From NCBI GenBank assembly GCA_045632845.1, contig JAZQXL010000015.1, forward strand, positions 124,001-188,000: a DNA stretch of 64,000 nt. The letters are read 5' to 3'. Positions 51,342 through 59,194 of this stretch are shown here, one piece after another. Source of the stretch: RGIG4140 sp045632845 (GTDB lineage Bacteria; Pseudomonadota; Alphaproteobacteria; CAAHEQ01; UBA3637). Under the pieces are notes generated by a model. That model had not been told where the DNA came from and ran no database searches. It was given only the letters and a program-made list of their open reading frames with translations. The stretch's first letter is position 1. The number at the start of each line of letters is the position of its first letter. Made by a program: the position numbers and the translations under genes.

Positions 51342-52763
51342 TTATAATTTGAATAATTCAACCTCTTTGTTGGGCAAATCTTTAACACCAAGGCCAAGTG
51401 CTGCAAGTTTATCTCTGATTTCATCAGATTTTGCCCAGTTTTTAGTGGCTCTTGCTTCCTTTCTTTGTTCCAAAAGATCTTTAATTTCATCTGTCATTTC
51501 AATTGGTTGAGCTTTTTTTGCTTCCACATTTTTAAGTTCAAGGTTTAGCACTGAATCAACATGGAGCAAATAAGAAAGTCGCACCAAATCAGAAAGTTTG
51601 CCATCTTTTGTAACACTCCACATATGTGAAAGTGCAAGTGGTGTTTTAATATCATCAAATAAATAAGCATTAAATTCAGATTTCAAACTTTCAACTTTTG
51701 CATTTTCATCAGATGAAAGTGTTTTTCCTTCACTTGAAGCTTTAAATTCAGCAACATACTCGCATAAGTTTTCATAAGCTTTTTTTGCCCCATCCATTGC
51801 TTCTTCAGAAAAGACAGCTGCACTGCGATAATGAGAGGTAAGAGTGAAATATTTGTAATGCATTGGCGCATAGCCCAATTCTTTCAACGTGTCAATGGTT
51901 GTTTTGCCCCCTGTTGACTTACTCATTTTGCCAGCTTTTGTGTTCAAAAATTCCATATGAATCCAGAAATTGACCCATTCATGGCCCAAATGAGCTTCAC
52001 TTTGGGCAATTTCATTTTCATGATGAACAGGGATATGGTCAATCCCACCGCAGTGAATGTCAATGCGTTCACCAAGATATTTTGTTGACATGGCAGAGCA
52101 TTCAATGTGCCACCCCGGGTAACCCCGACCCCAAGGGCTATCCCATTGTAAAATTTGATTTTCAAATTTTGAAGAAGTGAACCACAACACAAAGTCTGAA
52201 GGGTTTTTCTTACTATTATCTTGTTCTGTTCTGGCGCCGTGTTTTAAATCTTCACGGTTTTGACCTGAAAGACATCCATATTTTTCAAACTTGGATGTGT
52301 CAAAATAAACATTCCCATTTGAAAAATAGGCAAATCCTTTATCTTCCAATGACTTGACAAATTTAATCATCTCGTCAATGTGCTCTGTTGCTCGGCAGAT
52401 AATGGTTGGTTTTTTCAACCCAAGTTCTGATGTGTGGCGAAAGAAAGTTTCTTCATAATGTCTTGCAATATCAAGAACGCTTTTCTTTTCTTTTTCGGCA
52501 GCGATGAGCATTTTATCTTCCCCTTCATCTCCATCACTGGTAAGGTGACCAACGTCTGTTACATTCATAACATGTTTGACTTTGTAACCTGCTAAACGAA
52601 GAGTGTTTGCAATCAAATCTTCAAAAATATAAGTTCTTAAGTTCCCAATGTGCGCATATGAATAGACGGTTGGACCACAGCAGTACATTGTGACCATTTT
52701 TTCATTCAATGGTTTAAATTCTTCTTTGTTCCTTGTCTTTGTATTATATAAATATACGCTCAT
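51342..52763 (-). CDS. cysS: CysS, cysteinyl-tRNA synthetase
   Basis: This class I synthetase charges tRNA-Cys. It has 473 residues. The HIGH-type motif is in YSYAHIGNLRTY, the KMSKS motif in GKMSKSTGGKT, and zinc ligands include the Cys in YCCGPTVY, C in GWHIECSAMS and HCGGIDHIPVHHE. ATG follows AAAGGAAA. A polycysteine leader peptide and a terminator hairpin lie between promoter and start, so expression is probably set by the supply of charged tRNA-Cys. A terminator ends the unit. Confidence 0.96.
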   Translation of the reverse strand: MSVYLYNTKTRNKEEFKPLNEKMVTMYCCGPTVYSYAHIGNLRTYIFEDLIANTLRLAGYKVKHVMNVTDVGHLTSDGDEGEDKMLIAAEKEKKSVLDIARHYEETFFRHTSELGLKKPTIICRATEHIDEMIKFVKSLEDKGFAYFSNGNVYFDTSKFEKYGCLSGQNREDLKHGARTEQDNSKKNPSDFVLWFTSSKFENQILQWDSPWGRGYPGWHIECSAMSTKYLGERIDIHCGGIDHIPVHHENEIAQSEAHLGHEWVNFWIHMEFLNTKAGKMSKSTGGKTTIDTLKELGYAPMHYKYFTLTSHYRSAAVFSEEAMDGAKKAYENLCEYVAEFKASSEGKTLSSDENAKVESLKSEFNAYLFDDIKTPLALSHMWSVTKDGKLSDLVRLSYLLHVDSVLNLELKNVEAKKAQPIEMTDEIKDLLEQRKEARATKNWAKSDEIRDKLAALGLGVKDLPNKEVELFKL

Positions 52764-52787
52764 TTTATGTTTCCTTTTTATTTAAAG

Positions 52788-52816
52788 TTAAAAAAAAGCA
52801 GCTTTTGAGCTGCCTT
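52788..52816 (-). terminator. Attenuator terminator in the cysS leader
   Basis: Minus strand: GCAGCT (52813-52808), loop CAAA, AGCTGC (52803-52798), then eight T residues. It ends about 25 bases before the cysS start. Upstream segments GCTGCC and GAGCTG can each pair with the 5' arm instead, which would form an antiterminator. Confidence 0.85.
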
Positions 52817-52858
52817 TAAGAAAAAATGTATAGCTGAAACCAGCTCCGGCAGCAAGGC

Positions 52859-52903
52859 TTAGGAGTTTTGACAACAGCAACAACATTTTTGTTTTTTATA
52901 CAT
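52859..52903 (-). CDS. Polycysteine leader peptide of cysS
   Basis: A 14-residue frame reads MYKKQKCCCCCQNS and stop, with five successive Cys codons (TGT TGT TGC TGT TGT). AAGGA lies six bases before the ATG. It is positioned after a promoter and about 45 bases before the attenuator terminator, and 95 bases before cysS. This is the arrangement of a ribosome-mediated attenuator: ribosomes stalled at Cys codons when Cys-tRNA is short would free the downstream antiterminator. Confidence 0.85.
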   Translation of the reverse strand: MYKKQKCCCCCQNS

Positions 52904-52930
52904 TTTTATCCTTTTTTTAATGACTTGCTT

Positions 52931-52959
52931 ATTTTGTGCTGATTTATCCAATTTGTCAA
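52931..52959 (-). promoter_or_regulatory. Putative promoter of the cysS leader-cysS unit
   Basis: Minus strand: TTGACA (52959-52954), a 17-base spacer, and CAAAAT (52936-52931). The -35 box is perfect and the -10 box is 4 of 6. Confidence 0.6.
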
Positions 52960-53013
52960 GAAATAATTTTTTAATTTTAATTATTTTCAATACAAAGAAT
53001 ATAGATAAGAGGA

Positions 53014-53415
53014 TTATTTCTCATTTTTGATTTGGTGTGGTAGATATTTTTGAATAATGGGCAGATATGTATCCTTGTGATCGGGGTAAATGTTCATTAA
53101 TGTTTCATAAGCATTCAAGGGCTTGTCGGGTTTGGTCATTCTGGCGCATTCCCAATCAATGATGGTGTCTAACAAATCATTTTGTGTTTTTTTTAGATTG
53201 TTTATAACGTGGTGTCGATTGTGCTTTCGGTGAATTGTTTGAATATCAGGTAAATCGAGCCAAAAACAAAATAGATATAAAAAGGGCTTATCGATATCAT
53301 GCAGATACCCATTCAATGTGTTTTTGCCTCTAAGCTGTTTTTCAACCTTTAAAAAGGCGATTTTGTGTTTAAATGTATAAAGAGTATATTTAAATCTGTT
53401 TTTATATGAAAGCAT
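53014..53415 (-). CDS. DUF5662-like protein
   Basis: This is a 133-residue protein from the ATG at 53415. An in-frame TTG further upstream would place the start inside the preceding terminator, so it is rejected. The pattern LHDIDKPFLYLFCFW ... HRKHNRHHVIN ... IDWECARMTKPDKPLNAYET, with clustered His and Asp, matches the HD-like DUF5662 layout and suggests metal binding. No ribosome site is strong. It follows the lipoprotein at 53481 on the same strand. Confidence 0.6.
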   Translation of the reverse strand: MLSYKNRFKYTLYTFKHKIAFLKVEKQLRGKNTLNGYLHDIDKPFLYLFCFWLDLPDIQTIHRKHNRHHVINNLKKTQNDLLDTIIDWECARMTKPDKPLNAYETLMNIYPDHKDTYLPIIQKYLPHQIKNEK

Positions 53416-53426
53416 GAATTTAATCT

Positions 53427-53465
53427 TAAAAAAATACTCCCAAAACAGCTTTGTTCTGGGAGTTT
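53427..53465 (-). terminator. Terminator after the 53481 lipoprotein
   Basis: ACTCCCA (53436-53442) pairs with TGGGAGT (53457-53463), extended inward by A/T pairs, with a T-run on the minus strand. Confidence 0.8.
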
Positions 53466-53480
53466 GTTGAAATTTCAATC

Positions 53481-53774
53481 CTATTGTGGATTACTTGTTT
53501 TTAAAGCTGATAAAATGGTTGTTGCCATTTGAGTTGTTTGTGTATTAATGCCAAGATGTTCCATTGCCAATGATTTGATACATGTGTTTGAAATTGTTTT
53601 GGCTGTTGCTGAAACACCATTGGTGTATAATGAGCCATCTGTTAATGTTTGCATAGCTTGCTCTGTCAAACATGTTTTCATTTTTCCCATTGTTGTCAAA
53701 TTGGTGGCGTCAGAACCAGCACAACCTGCTAAAAGGAAACAACCTGCTAATATGGATAATAAATTTTTTTTCAT
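53481..53774 (-). CDS. Small lipoprotein, function unknown
   Basis: This 97-residue protein has the signal MKKNLLSILAGCFLLAGCAG with lipobox LAGC. The mature part is helical, with LTTMGKMKTCLTEQAMQTLT and two further Cys that could form a disulfide. ATG follows GAGGTAG; the promoter is at 53798-53826. No domain is recognised. Confidence 0.72.
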   Translation of the reverse strand: MKKNLLSILAGCFLLAGCAGSDATNLTTMGKMKTCLTEQAMQTLTDGSLYTNGVSATAKTISNTCIKSLAMEHLGINTQTTQMATTILSALKTSNPQ

Positions 53775-53797
53775 TTTTCTACCTCACTTCACTTTGC

Positions 53798-53826
53798 AAC
53801 GTAAACAATATTTATCAGAAAGTCAA
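53798..53826 (-). promoter_or_regulatory. Putative promoter of the 53481 lipoprotein
   Basis: Minus strand: TTGACT (53826-53821), a 17-base spacer, and TACGTT (53803-53798). Confidence 0.5.
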
Positions 53827-53935
53827 GAGCAGAAATAGAAAAATTGATATTGCACCTAAATCTGGCATTTTTTTACTTTGGTATTGTTTTTAATATTAAT
53901 CGTATGTTATAACACTCAATATGATAAGGAAAAAT

Positions 53936-55396
53936 ATGATGACTACAGTAAATTTCAAAAATAAAAACAGGTTTTTCTTGAGTATACTTTTGCTTTTGTT
54001 TGCTAGTATAACTTTTATAACAGGTGTTTGTCATGAGCCTTGGGCAGATGAAGCGCAGGCTTGGTTGATTGCAAGAGATGCCTCTATTTTTGAAATTTTG
54101 TCATCAATTTCTAGAATAGAAGGAACAACACCTTTATGGTATTTTATATTAAAAGGATTGATGGTTTTTAATTTTCCATATAGTGGATTTTTTCTTCTTC
54201 CGTGGATTTTTGGTGTTGCTAGCGTTGGCATTTTTTTATTTAAAAGTCCTTTTCCAAATTGGGTAAAGGCGCTATTCCCATTCACTTATTTTGTTGTTTT
54301 TCAATATACTGTTGTTGCAAGGCAATATTCTGTTGGAATGTGCCTTTTGTTTTTGATTGCAACTTTGTATGAAAAAAGGCATGAGTATCCCTTTTGGTAT
54401 GCTTTTGTTTTATGTTTGTTTGCTTTTTCAAGTACACCGGGCCTTTTAATATCAGGTAGTCTTTATTTTTTCTTTTTATGTGAAACGAATTTCTTAAAAG
54501 CAAATAAAGTGAAAAATTGGCTGGCTTGCGGTGGCATTTTTATCTTTTTTGCCCTGTGTTTATTAATTATTTTCCCTGATTTTCAAAGTTATATTATGTC
54601 AATTAGGATGAAACAGACGCCTATTTTTGAAAAGATGTTGATATGCATGCCAAGTTTTGTGGCTCAAGGTTTTTTTTCTCATTCTATATATGCTTCACTT
54701 TTAAATGTGTATCTATTCATTGTTGCAGTGTTATTTGTGGGGTATTATTTTTATGAAAACAAAAACGGATTATGCATGGTTGCATGTTTATATATTCCTC
54801 TTATTTTGTTTTATTCAATTATTTATTATGCAAAATGGCATTGTGGATATCTGTTTTTATTGTTCTTTTTTTGCATGTGGATTTTTTATCATCCCACAAT
54901 GTTTAAAAATTTGAAGGATAACAATATCTGGATGGGGTTTTTGTTTGTGTTGTTAGTTGTGCAAAGTGTCTGGGGCTTGTTTTGTGTACTGTATGATGTA
55001 AAATACAGTTATAATGCAGGCAAACAGGTGGCTGAGATTATAACACCCTATGTTCAAAACAAAAAACAAATTATTGGCTCAAGCTATTGGGCTGTATCGG
55101 TTCAACCATATTTTCCAGCAAATATATATTCTAATTTTGAAAGAAGTTTTTGGCAAAATAAAAACGGTGTGAAAGAAAAAGAGCTGATGCCTTTTATTTT
55201 AGAAACGATGCCAGATGTTGTGATTGTTCATCCACTTCAAATTGGTGATTTGGGATCATATCAGGAAAAAGCATTTGTGCAAAAATTAAAAAACAGCAAT
55301 GCTTATGATAAAAAAACTGTTTCTGCTTATATGGTGACAAAAGGTGAGCCTTTAGAAGATCACACAATTGATATATACATCAAAAAAGGTTTATAA
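53936..55396 (+). CDS. GT-C type membrane glycosyltransferase-like protein
   Basis: This polytopic protein has 486 residues and about ten to eleven transmembrane helices. After the first helix comes HEPWADEAQAWLIARDASIF, the acidic loop of GT-C enzymes (ArnT/PMT-like) that use lipid-linked sugar donors. EGTTPLWYFILKGLM follows, also typical. A soluble C-terminal domain (ITPYVQNKKQIIGSSYWAVS) would be periplasmic. The ATG at 53936 follows AAGGAAA; one 15 bases upstream is possible. Donor and acceptor are unknown. Confidence 0.7.
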   Translation: MMTTVNFKNKNRFFLSILLLLFASITFITGVCHEPWADEAQAWLIARDASIFEILSSISRIEGTTPLWYFILKGLMVFNFPYSGFFLLPWIFGVASVGIFLFKSPFPNWVKALFPFTYFVVFQYTVVARQYSVGMCLLFLIATLYEKRHEYPFWYAFVLCLFAFSSTPGLLISGSLYFFFLCETNFLKANKVKNWLACGGIFIFFALCLLIIFPDFQSYIMSIRMKQTPIFEKMLICMPSFVAQGFFSHSIYASLLNVYLFIVAVLFVGYYFYENKNGLCMVACLYIPLILFYSIIYYAKWHCGYLFLLFFFCMWIFYHPTMFKNLKDNNIWMGFLFVLLVVQSVWGLFCVLYDVKYSYNAGKQVAEIITPYVQNKKQIIGSSYWAVSVQPYFPANIYSNFERSFWQNKNGVKEKELMPFILETMPDVVIVHPLQIGDLGSYQEKAFVQKLKNSNAYDKKTVSAYMVTKGEPLEDHTIDIYIKKGL

Positions 55397-55427
55397 TTTT
55401 ATCTATATTTAATTAAATCTAAAAATA

Positions 55428-55456
55428 TTGACAAATTAAAGACTCTGTGGTATTAT
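55428..55456 (+). promoter_or_regulatory. Promoter of the 55495-56264 gene pair
   Basis: TTGACA (55428-55433), a 17-base spacer, and TATTAT (55451-55456). Confidence 0.8.
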
Positions 55457-55494
55457 TTTCTCCCTTTTGAATGGAAAATACCAAAGGAGTTTCT

Positions 55495-56229
55495 ATGTTA
55501 AAAAATGAGCAGTCACAAAAAGAACAAGCCTTACAAGCAAGTGACACTTCAAATGAGATTGAAAAGCTTGAAAAAAGTGTTAAAAACTGGAACAGAACGG
55601 CAAAAGTTTCCGCTGTTGTGTGTGGTGCTTCTTTGGGGGCTGCTTTGTGGACGGGATTGAATGAAAGCAAAGAGGATGATTTTTTGACACCAATTGCAGT
55701 TGTTTCAACTTTAGCTTCTGCCGGAATGACAGGTGCTTCTTTAGCAAAAAAAGACGAAAAGGAAGCTCTAGCTGGCAAACCTTCAACTCTGTGGCCAAAA
55801 GTTGCCAAAGGGTCTGCTCTGCTTGGATTACTGAGTTTGGGTACAGCTCTTCTTGCTGGGTCCACAGAATATGAAGGGGATGACTTGATTGTTCCTGTTG
55901 GGGGTGCTCTAGGGATTGTATCAAGTGTTGTGTTTGGTTTTGCTTGTGCAAAAGCTACTTCTAAAAAATCTATTTTAAAGTTTTCAAAATCAGCTTTATC
56001 AAGTTTTAAACGTAAAAATAAGGATGGAACAAAAGATTTTAGCCCAGTGTTAAAAAAAATGTTAAAATCTGGAACAATCATTTGGCAAGAAACTGTTAGC
56101 CAAAAGCCCTTAACAGCAGATATGGCAAAGACGTTGAAAAATAAAATGAGTTCCTTAGATCCTCTTCAAGTTGTTAAAAGCAATATCCCTCAGATGTATT
56201 GTTTTGGATCTGAGCATGTGAGAGGGTAA
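55495..56229 (+). CDS. Membrane protein upstream of the ART-like gene
   Basis: This 244-residue protein starts at the ATG at 55495 after AAAGGAG. Residues 1-35 are a charged helix, then two pairs of hydrophobic segments rich in Gly/Ala/Ser (SAVVCGASLGAALWTGL, then PIAVVSTLASAGMTGASLA; ALLGLLSLGTALLAG and GALGIVSSVVFGFACAKA). The last 80 residues are soluble and basic. The internal repetition suggests a duplicated helical hairpin. It precedes the putative ADP-ribosyltransferase by 34 bases and may be its partner. No family is recognised. Confidence 0.62.
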   Translation: MLKNEQSQKEQALQASDTSNEIEKLEKSVKNWNRTAKVSAVVCGASLGAALWTGLNESKEDDFLTPIAVVSTLASAGMTGASLAKKDEKEALAGKPSTLWPKVAKGSALLGLLSLGTALLAGSTEYEGDDLIVPVGGALGIVSSVVFGFACAKATSKKSILKFSKSALSSFKRKNKDGTKDFSPVLKKMLKSGTIIWQETVSQKPLTADMAKTLKNKMSSLDPLQVVKSNIPQMYCFGSEHVRG

Positions 56230-56263
56230 ACAAAAATTTTGAATATGTTTTGGTAAATGACCT

Positions 56264-57379
56264 ATGTTAAATTTAAAAGAGGAACTGTCAAATGGTGATG
56301 ACCGCAATGCTGCTTTTTTTAACTATCAAAAAGCAAGCCATCGGTTGTTAAGTGATGATAAAGGGGTGCCACTAACGGTATATCATGCAACTTCTCATCA
56401 ATTTGAGATGTTTTATCCTTTGTCACATTTTGGAACTTTTCAAGCAGCTCAAACACGGATTAAGAGTTTTTCAGAAACAAAGCATCTGGCGTTTAGTATG
56501 TATGAAAACGCAGGGTCTGAAAAAGAAATAGGAAACGCCATTGGTTTTATTTTAAATGATTTACTTAAAATGCAAAAAGGAGAAAAAACAAAAAAATATC
56601 GCCATAACCCAGTGACTATTCCGGCGCATTTAGCTTTATCTAACCCTAAGATTATGCCTGAAATGGGTTTTTATCGCTCGGGGTATAAGAATGATTTGAT
56701 GTATCGGTTGATAGAAGATGATTTATTGTTTGGATTTCGTTTTTTTAAACACGCAAATAAGGCTATGCAACAAGTAATGGCTTTAAGAAGTATATTAAAT
56801 CAAGTTAAAGTTCCCCCAATATATGATTTTATTTTTAAAAATCCGTTTCAAATTTCAGATGAAGCTGTTCGTTATGAGCTGGGATTGGAGTGTTTATATC
56901 CCATTTTGGGTAAAAATGACTTGAATAATGAGTATAAAGAATTAAAAGATCATAGTTTGAATAAAAATGAGTTTGTTAATCGATCGCACTTATCTATGCA
57001 ACGCATGATTAGATATTGGGAAAATTTGGGTTATGATGGTTTTATTTATGAAGACACAGTTGATGATTTGGTTGAAAAACGTGGGAATTTGCCAAGTGTT
57101 GTAAGAAAAATCATTCTACCCTCTATGACCGCAGGAAATGGACGAGGGGCATTTTCTTATGTTGTTTTTCGTCCTGGTCAAGTTATTCGGTTGGACAGAC
57201 CTGCTGAATATTTAAAAGAGCCTTTATACCCTTCAGCAAAAAATCAGCAAAAATTAGATGCCATTCGAGATAACACGTTGTCTTATATGGAGCCAAGGCT
57301 TTTAACACGGCAAGAAAAAAGCCGAATGCAGGCAGAATATTATGAATCAAAACGTTTTTATGCCTTAACAAGAGAATGA
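56264..57379 (+). CDS. Putative ADP-ribosyltransferase-like protein (ART-PolyVal type)
   Basis: This 371-residue protein has residue order resembling the ADP-ribosyltransferase domains seen in phage and mobile-element polyvalent proteins. An N-terminal VYHATSHQFEMF (residues 39-50) and HFGTFQAAQTR (55-65) form the usual nicotinamide-binding start. Near 256 is GYDGFIYED, and near 297 SYVVFRPGQV, the standard C-terminal pair. A Glu required by the fold may be in that region. No signal peptide. It follows a membrane protein by 34 bases, without a good ribosome site. Activity is inferred from pattern only. Confidence 0.6.
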   Translation: MLNLKEELSNGDDRNAAFFNYQKASHRLLSDDKGVPLTVYHATSHQFEMFYPLSHFGTFQAAQTRIKSFSETKHLAFSMYENAGSEKEIGNAIGFILNDLLKMQKGEKTKKYRHNPVTIPAHLALSNPKIMPEMGFYRSGYKNDLMYRLIEDDLLFGFRFFKHANKAMQQVMALRSILNQVKVPPIYDFIFKNPFQISDEAVRYELGLECLYPILGKNDLNNEYKELKDHSLNKNEFVNRSHLSMQRMIRYWENLGYDGFIYEDTVDDLVEKRGNLPSVVRKIILPSMTAGNGRGAFSYVVFRPGQVIRLDRPAEYLKEPLYPSAKNQQKLDAIRDNTLSYMEPRLLTRQEKSRMQAEYYESKRFYALTRE

Positions 57380-57393
57380 AAATTTAACTTACA

Positions 57394-57422
57394 TTGACAA
57401 ATATACAAATTTGGTTTAAAGC
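57394..57422 (+). promoter_or_regulatory. Possible promoter of the Nudix gene
   Basis: A perfect TTGACA (57394-57399), a 17-base spacer, and a weak TAAAGC (57417-57422). Confidence 0.45.
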
Positions 57423-57461
57423 AATTATTGTGAGGTTTTTTTATGAAAAGGGAGGTGTGGT

Positions 57462-58379
57462 ATGCGAGAAAATCCCAATATTACAAAAACGCATTTCGGG
57501 ATATATGGTGTTTTTAAAGAGGATAAAAAGATTCTTCTGATTAAAAAGGCAAGGGGGCCATATACAGGTCTTTATGATTTGCCAGGGGGTAGCCAAGAAG
57601 CAGGAGAGAGCTTTGAAGAAACACTTAAACGAGAGTTTCTTGAAGAAACGGGTCTTACTCTTAAAAGTTTTTCATATAAAGAAGAAAAGACAATTATTTT
57701 TTCTGACTTTACAAAAGAAAGTTTAAAAGAAGGTACGCTAGCGCATCAGGGTATGTTCTATGATATCAAAGAAGCAGCGGGGGATATTTCAAGTTTAGGA
57801 GATGGGATAGATTCTCTTGGGGCAAAGTGGGTAGATATAGATACATTAACCCCTCAAAATGCAACGCCATTTGTTTTAATGTCTATAGGGTGTGAGATTA
57901 TCCATGTGGCAGATGAACAAGATAATATCATTTCGACACATTTAAGAGGCTCTCCTTTGCCTGAAAATCGCTATGTAATGATAGCGGCAAATATCTTATA
58001 TAACTTAAAAGGCGAGATTTTGTTGCATAAAATTGCAGCTCACAAAGAATGGGGTGGCGCATGGACTTATTCAGCAGCTGGGCATGTTGATGCAGGGGAA
58101 GATTATCAAGAGGCTGCAAAGAGGGAGCTTTTTGAAGAACTTCAAATTAAAGCGGTGGATTTTAAAGAAATCGCAACCCTTGTGATGTTTAAAAATGGTA
58201 AAAGAAGAGCTTTTCATCATGTTTATAAAGTGATATCAGATGCTATCCCTGTTCCAGATGAAAATGAAATATCTGAAGTTCGTTGGTTTAAGAAAGAAGA
58301 ATTAAAGGCGTTGGCAGTTACAAATAAAGAGCTTTTTTATCCATTGTTGCTGCAGTTGATTGAGGATGACAGGCTTTAA
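57462..58379 (+). CDS. Tandem Nudix hydrolase
   Basis: This 305-residue protein contains two Nudix domains. The first box is complete at residues 43-65 (GSQEAGESFEETLKREFLEE), fitting GX5EX7REUXEEXGU. The second, at about 207-229 (GHVDAGEDYQEAAKREL, then FEELQI), keeps all acidic metal ligands but has Gln where the final Gly is expected. Such enzymes cleave nucleoside diphosphates linked to another moiety. Two-domain forms are uncommon. ATG follows GGGAGGTG. Substrate unknown; the HD hydrolase gene follows. Confidence 0.8.
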   Translation: MRENPNITKTHFGIYGVFKEDKKILLIKKARGPYTGLYDLPGGSQEAGESFEETLKREFLEETGLTLKSFSYKEEKTIIFSDFTKESLKEGTLAHQGMFYDIKEAAGDISSLGDGIDSLGAKWVDIDTLTPQNATPFVLMSIGCEIIHVADEQDNIISTHLRGSPLPENRYVMIAANILYNLKGEILLHKIAAHKEWGGAWTYSAAGHVDAGEDYQEAAKRELFEELQIKAVDFKEIATLVMFKNGKRRAFHHVYKVISDAIPVPDENEISEVRWFKKEELKALAVTNKELFYPLLLQLIEDDRL

Positions 58380-58437
58380 TTGTCTGGTGGTCTAATGGTG
58401 TGTAATTTTGACATAAAAAATTAGAGGTTATGGGGTT

Positions 58438-59115
58438 ATGATTGAACAAATAAAAAAAGATGTGGAAGTGTTTATGAATTCAAAGGCAGGACATGGTTTT
58501 GATCATGTTGAAAGGGTATATCAAAAAGCTCTTGATTTACAGGGTTATGAAGGGGGAGATAAAACCATTATTGCGTTGGCATCCCTTTTGCATGACACAG
58601 ATGATTATAAGTTTGTGGGTCTTGAGCAATCAAAAAATCTTATGAATGCAAAAGAAATAATGAAAAAGGCCTTTGTTCCTCTGGATATTCAAGAGAGGGT
58701 GTGTGAAATTATTTTAAATATGGGTTATTCTAATCGTTTAAAAGGGATTATGCCAAAGACAAAAGAGGGGCAAATTGTTTCAGATGCTGATATGTTAGAT
58801 GCCATGGGTGCGTTGGCAATTGTTAGAACGCTTGAATATGGGATTTCAAAAGGAGCTCTGGTTTTTGATAAAGATAATTTTCCAAATAAAGAATTAACGC
58901 CCGATCAGTATCAACAAATGGCAAAGACAAACGAGCCTTGTATCAATCATTTTTTTGACAAGCTGTTAAAATTAAAAGGCCTTCTTTTTACCCCACAAGC
59001 ACAAAAAGAAGGGTCAGAGCGTCACAAAATGATGGTTGATTTTTTATTTGCTTTTTTTAAAGAGAACAATCAACCAAAATGGATTTCTTATTTAGAAGGG
59101 TATTTAAAAGAATGA
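58438..59115 (+). CDS. HD-domain phosphohydrolase
   Basis: This 225-residue metal-dependent hydrolase resembles the YedJ/YpgQ group. The HD residues are intact: His23 in GHGFDHVERV, His52-Asp53 in LLHDTDDYK, and an Asp near residue 118 in SDADMLDAMG. It lies 58 bases after the tandem Nudix gene, so both may act on nucleotides. Two copies of a 12-base palindrome follow directly after its stop. Confidence 0.82.
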   Translation: MIEQIKKDVEVFMNSKAGHGFDHVERVYQKALDLQGYEGGDKTIIALASLLHDTDDYKFVGLEQSKNLMNAKEIMKKAFVPLDIQERVCEIILNMGYSNRLKGIMPKTKEGQIVSDADMLDAMGALAIVRTLEYGISKGALVFDKDNFPNKELTPDQYQQMAKTNEPCINHFFDKLLKLKGLLFTPQAQKEGSERHKMMVDFLFAFFKENNQPKWISYLEGYLKE

Positions 59116-59171
59116 GAACATTTGTTCTTATGCGTTGTGAGGGTTTCTTTTGAATATAAGAACATTTGTTC
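59116..59171. repeat. Two palindromes GAACATTTGTTC
   Basis: Identical 12-base inverted repeats at 59116-59127 and 59160-59171 (44 bases apart), in a 79-base gap between convergent genes. The form GAAC-N4-GTTC is the LexA site pattern of Firmicutes and not the alphaproteobacterial GTTC-N7-GTTC, so a regulator assignment would be speculation. Confidence 0.6.
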
Positions 59172-59194
59172 TTTATAATTGAATTTATTGATAT

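Noticed and set aside
57443..57517. Small ORF starting just before the tandem Nudix gene
   Set aside because: It overlaps the Nudix gene out of frame and the ribosome site belongs to the Nudix start.
59116..59171. GAACATTTGTTC pair as a transcription terminator for the HD gene
   Set aside because: Stems are only five bases with a two-base loop and lack T-runs.
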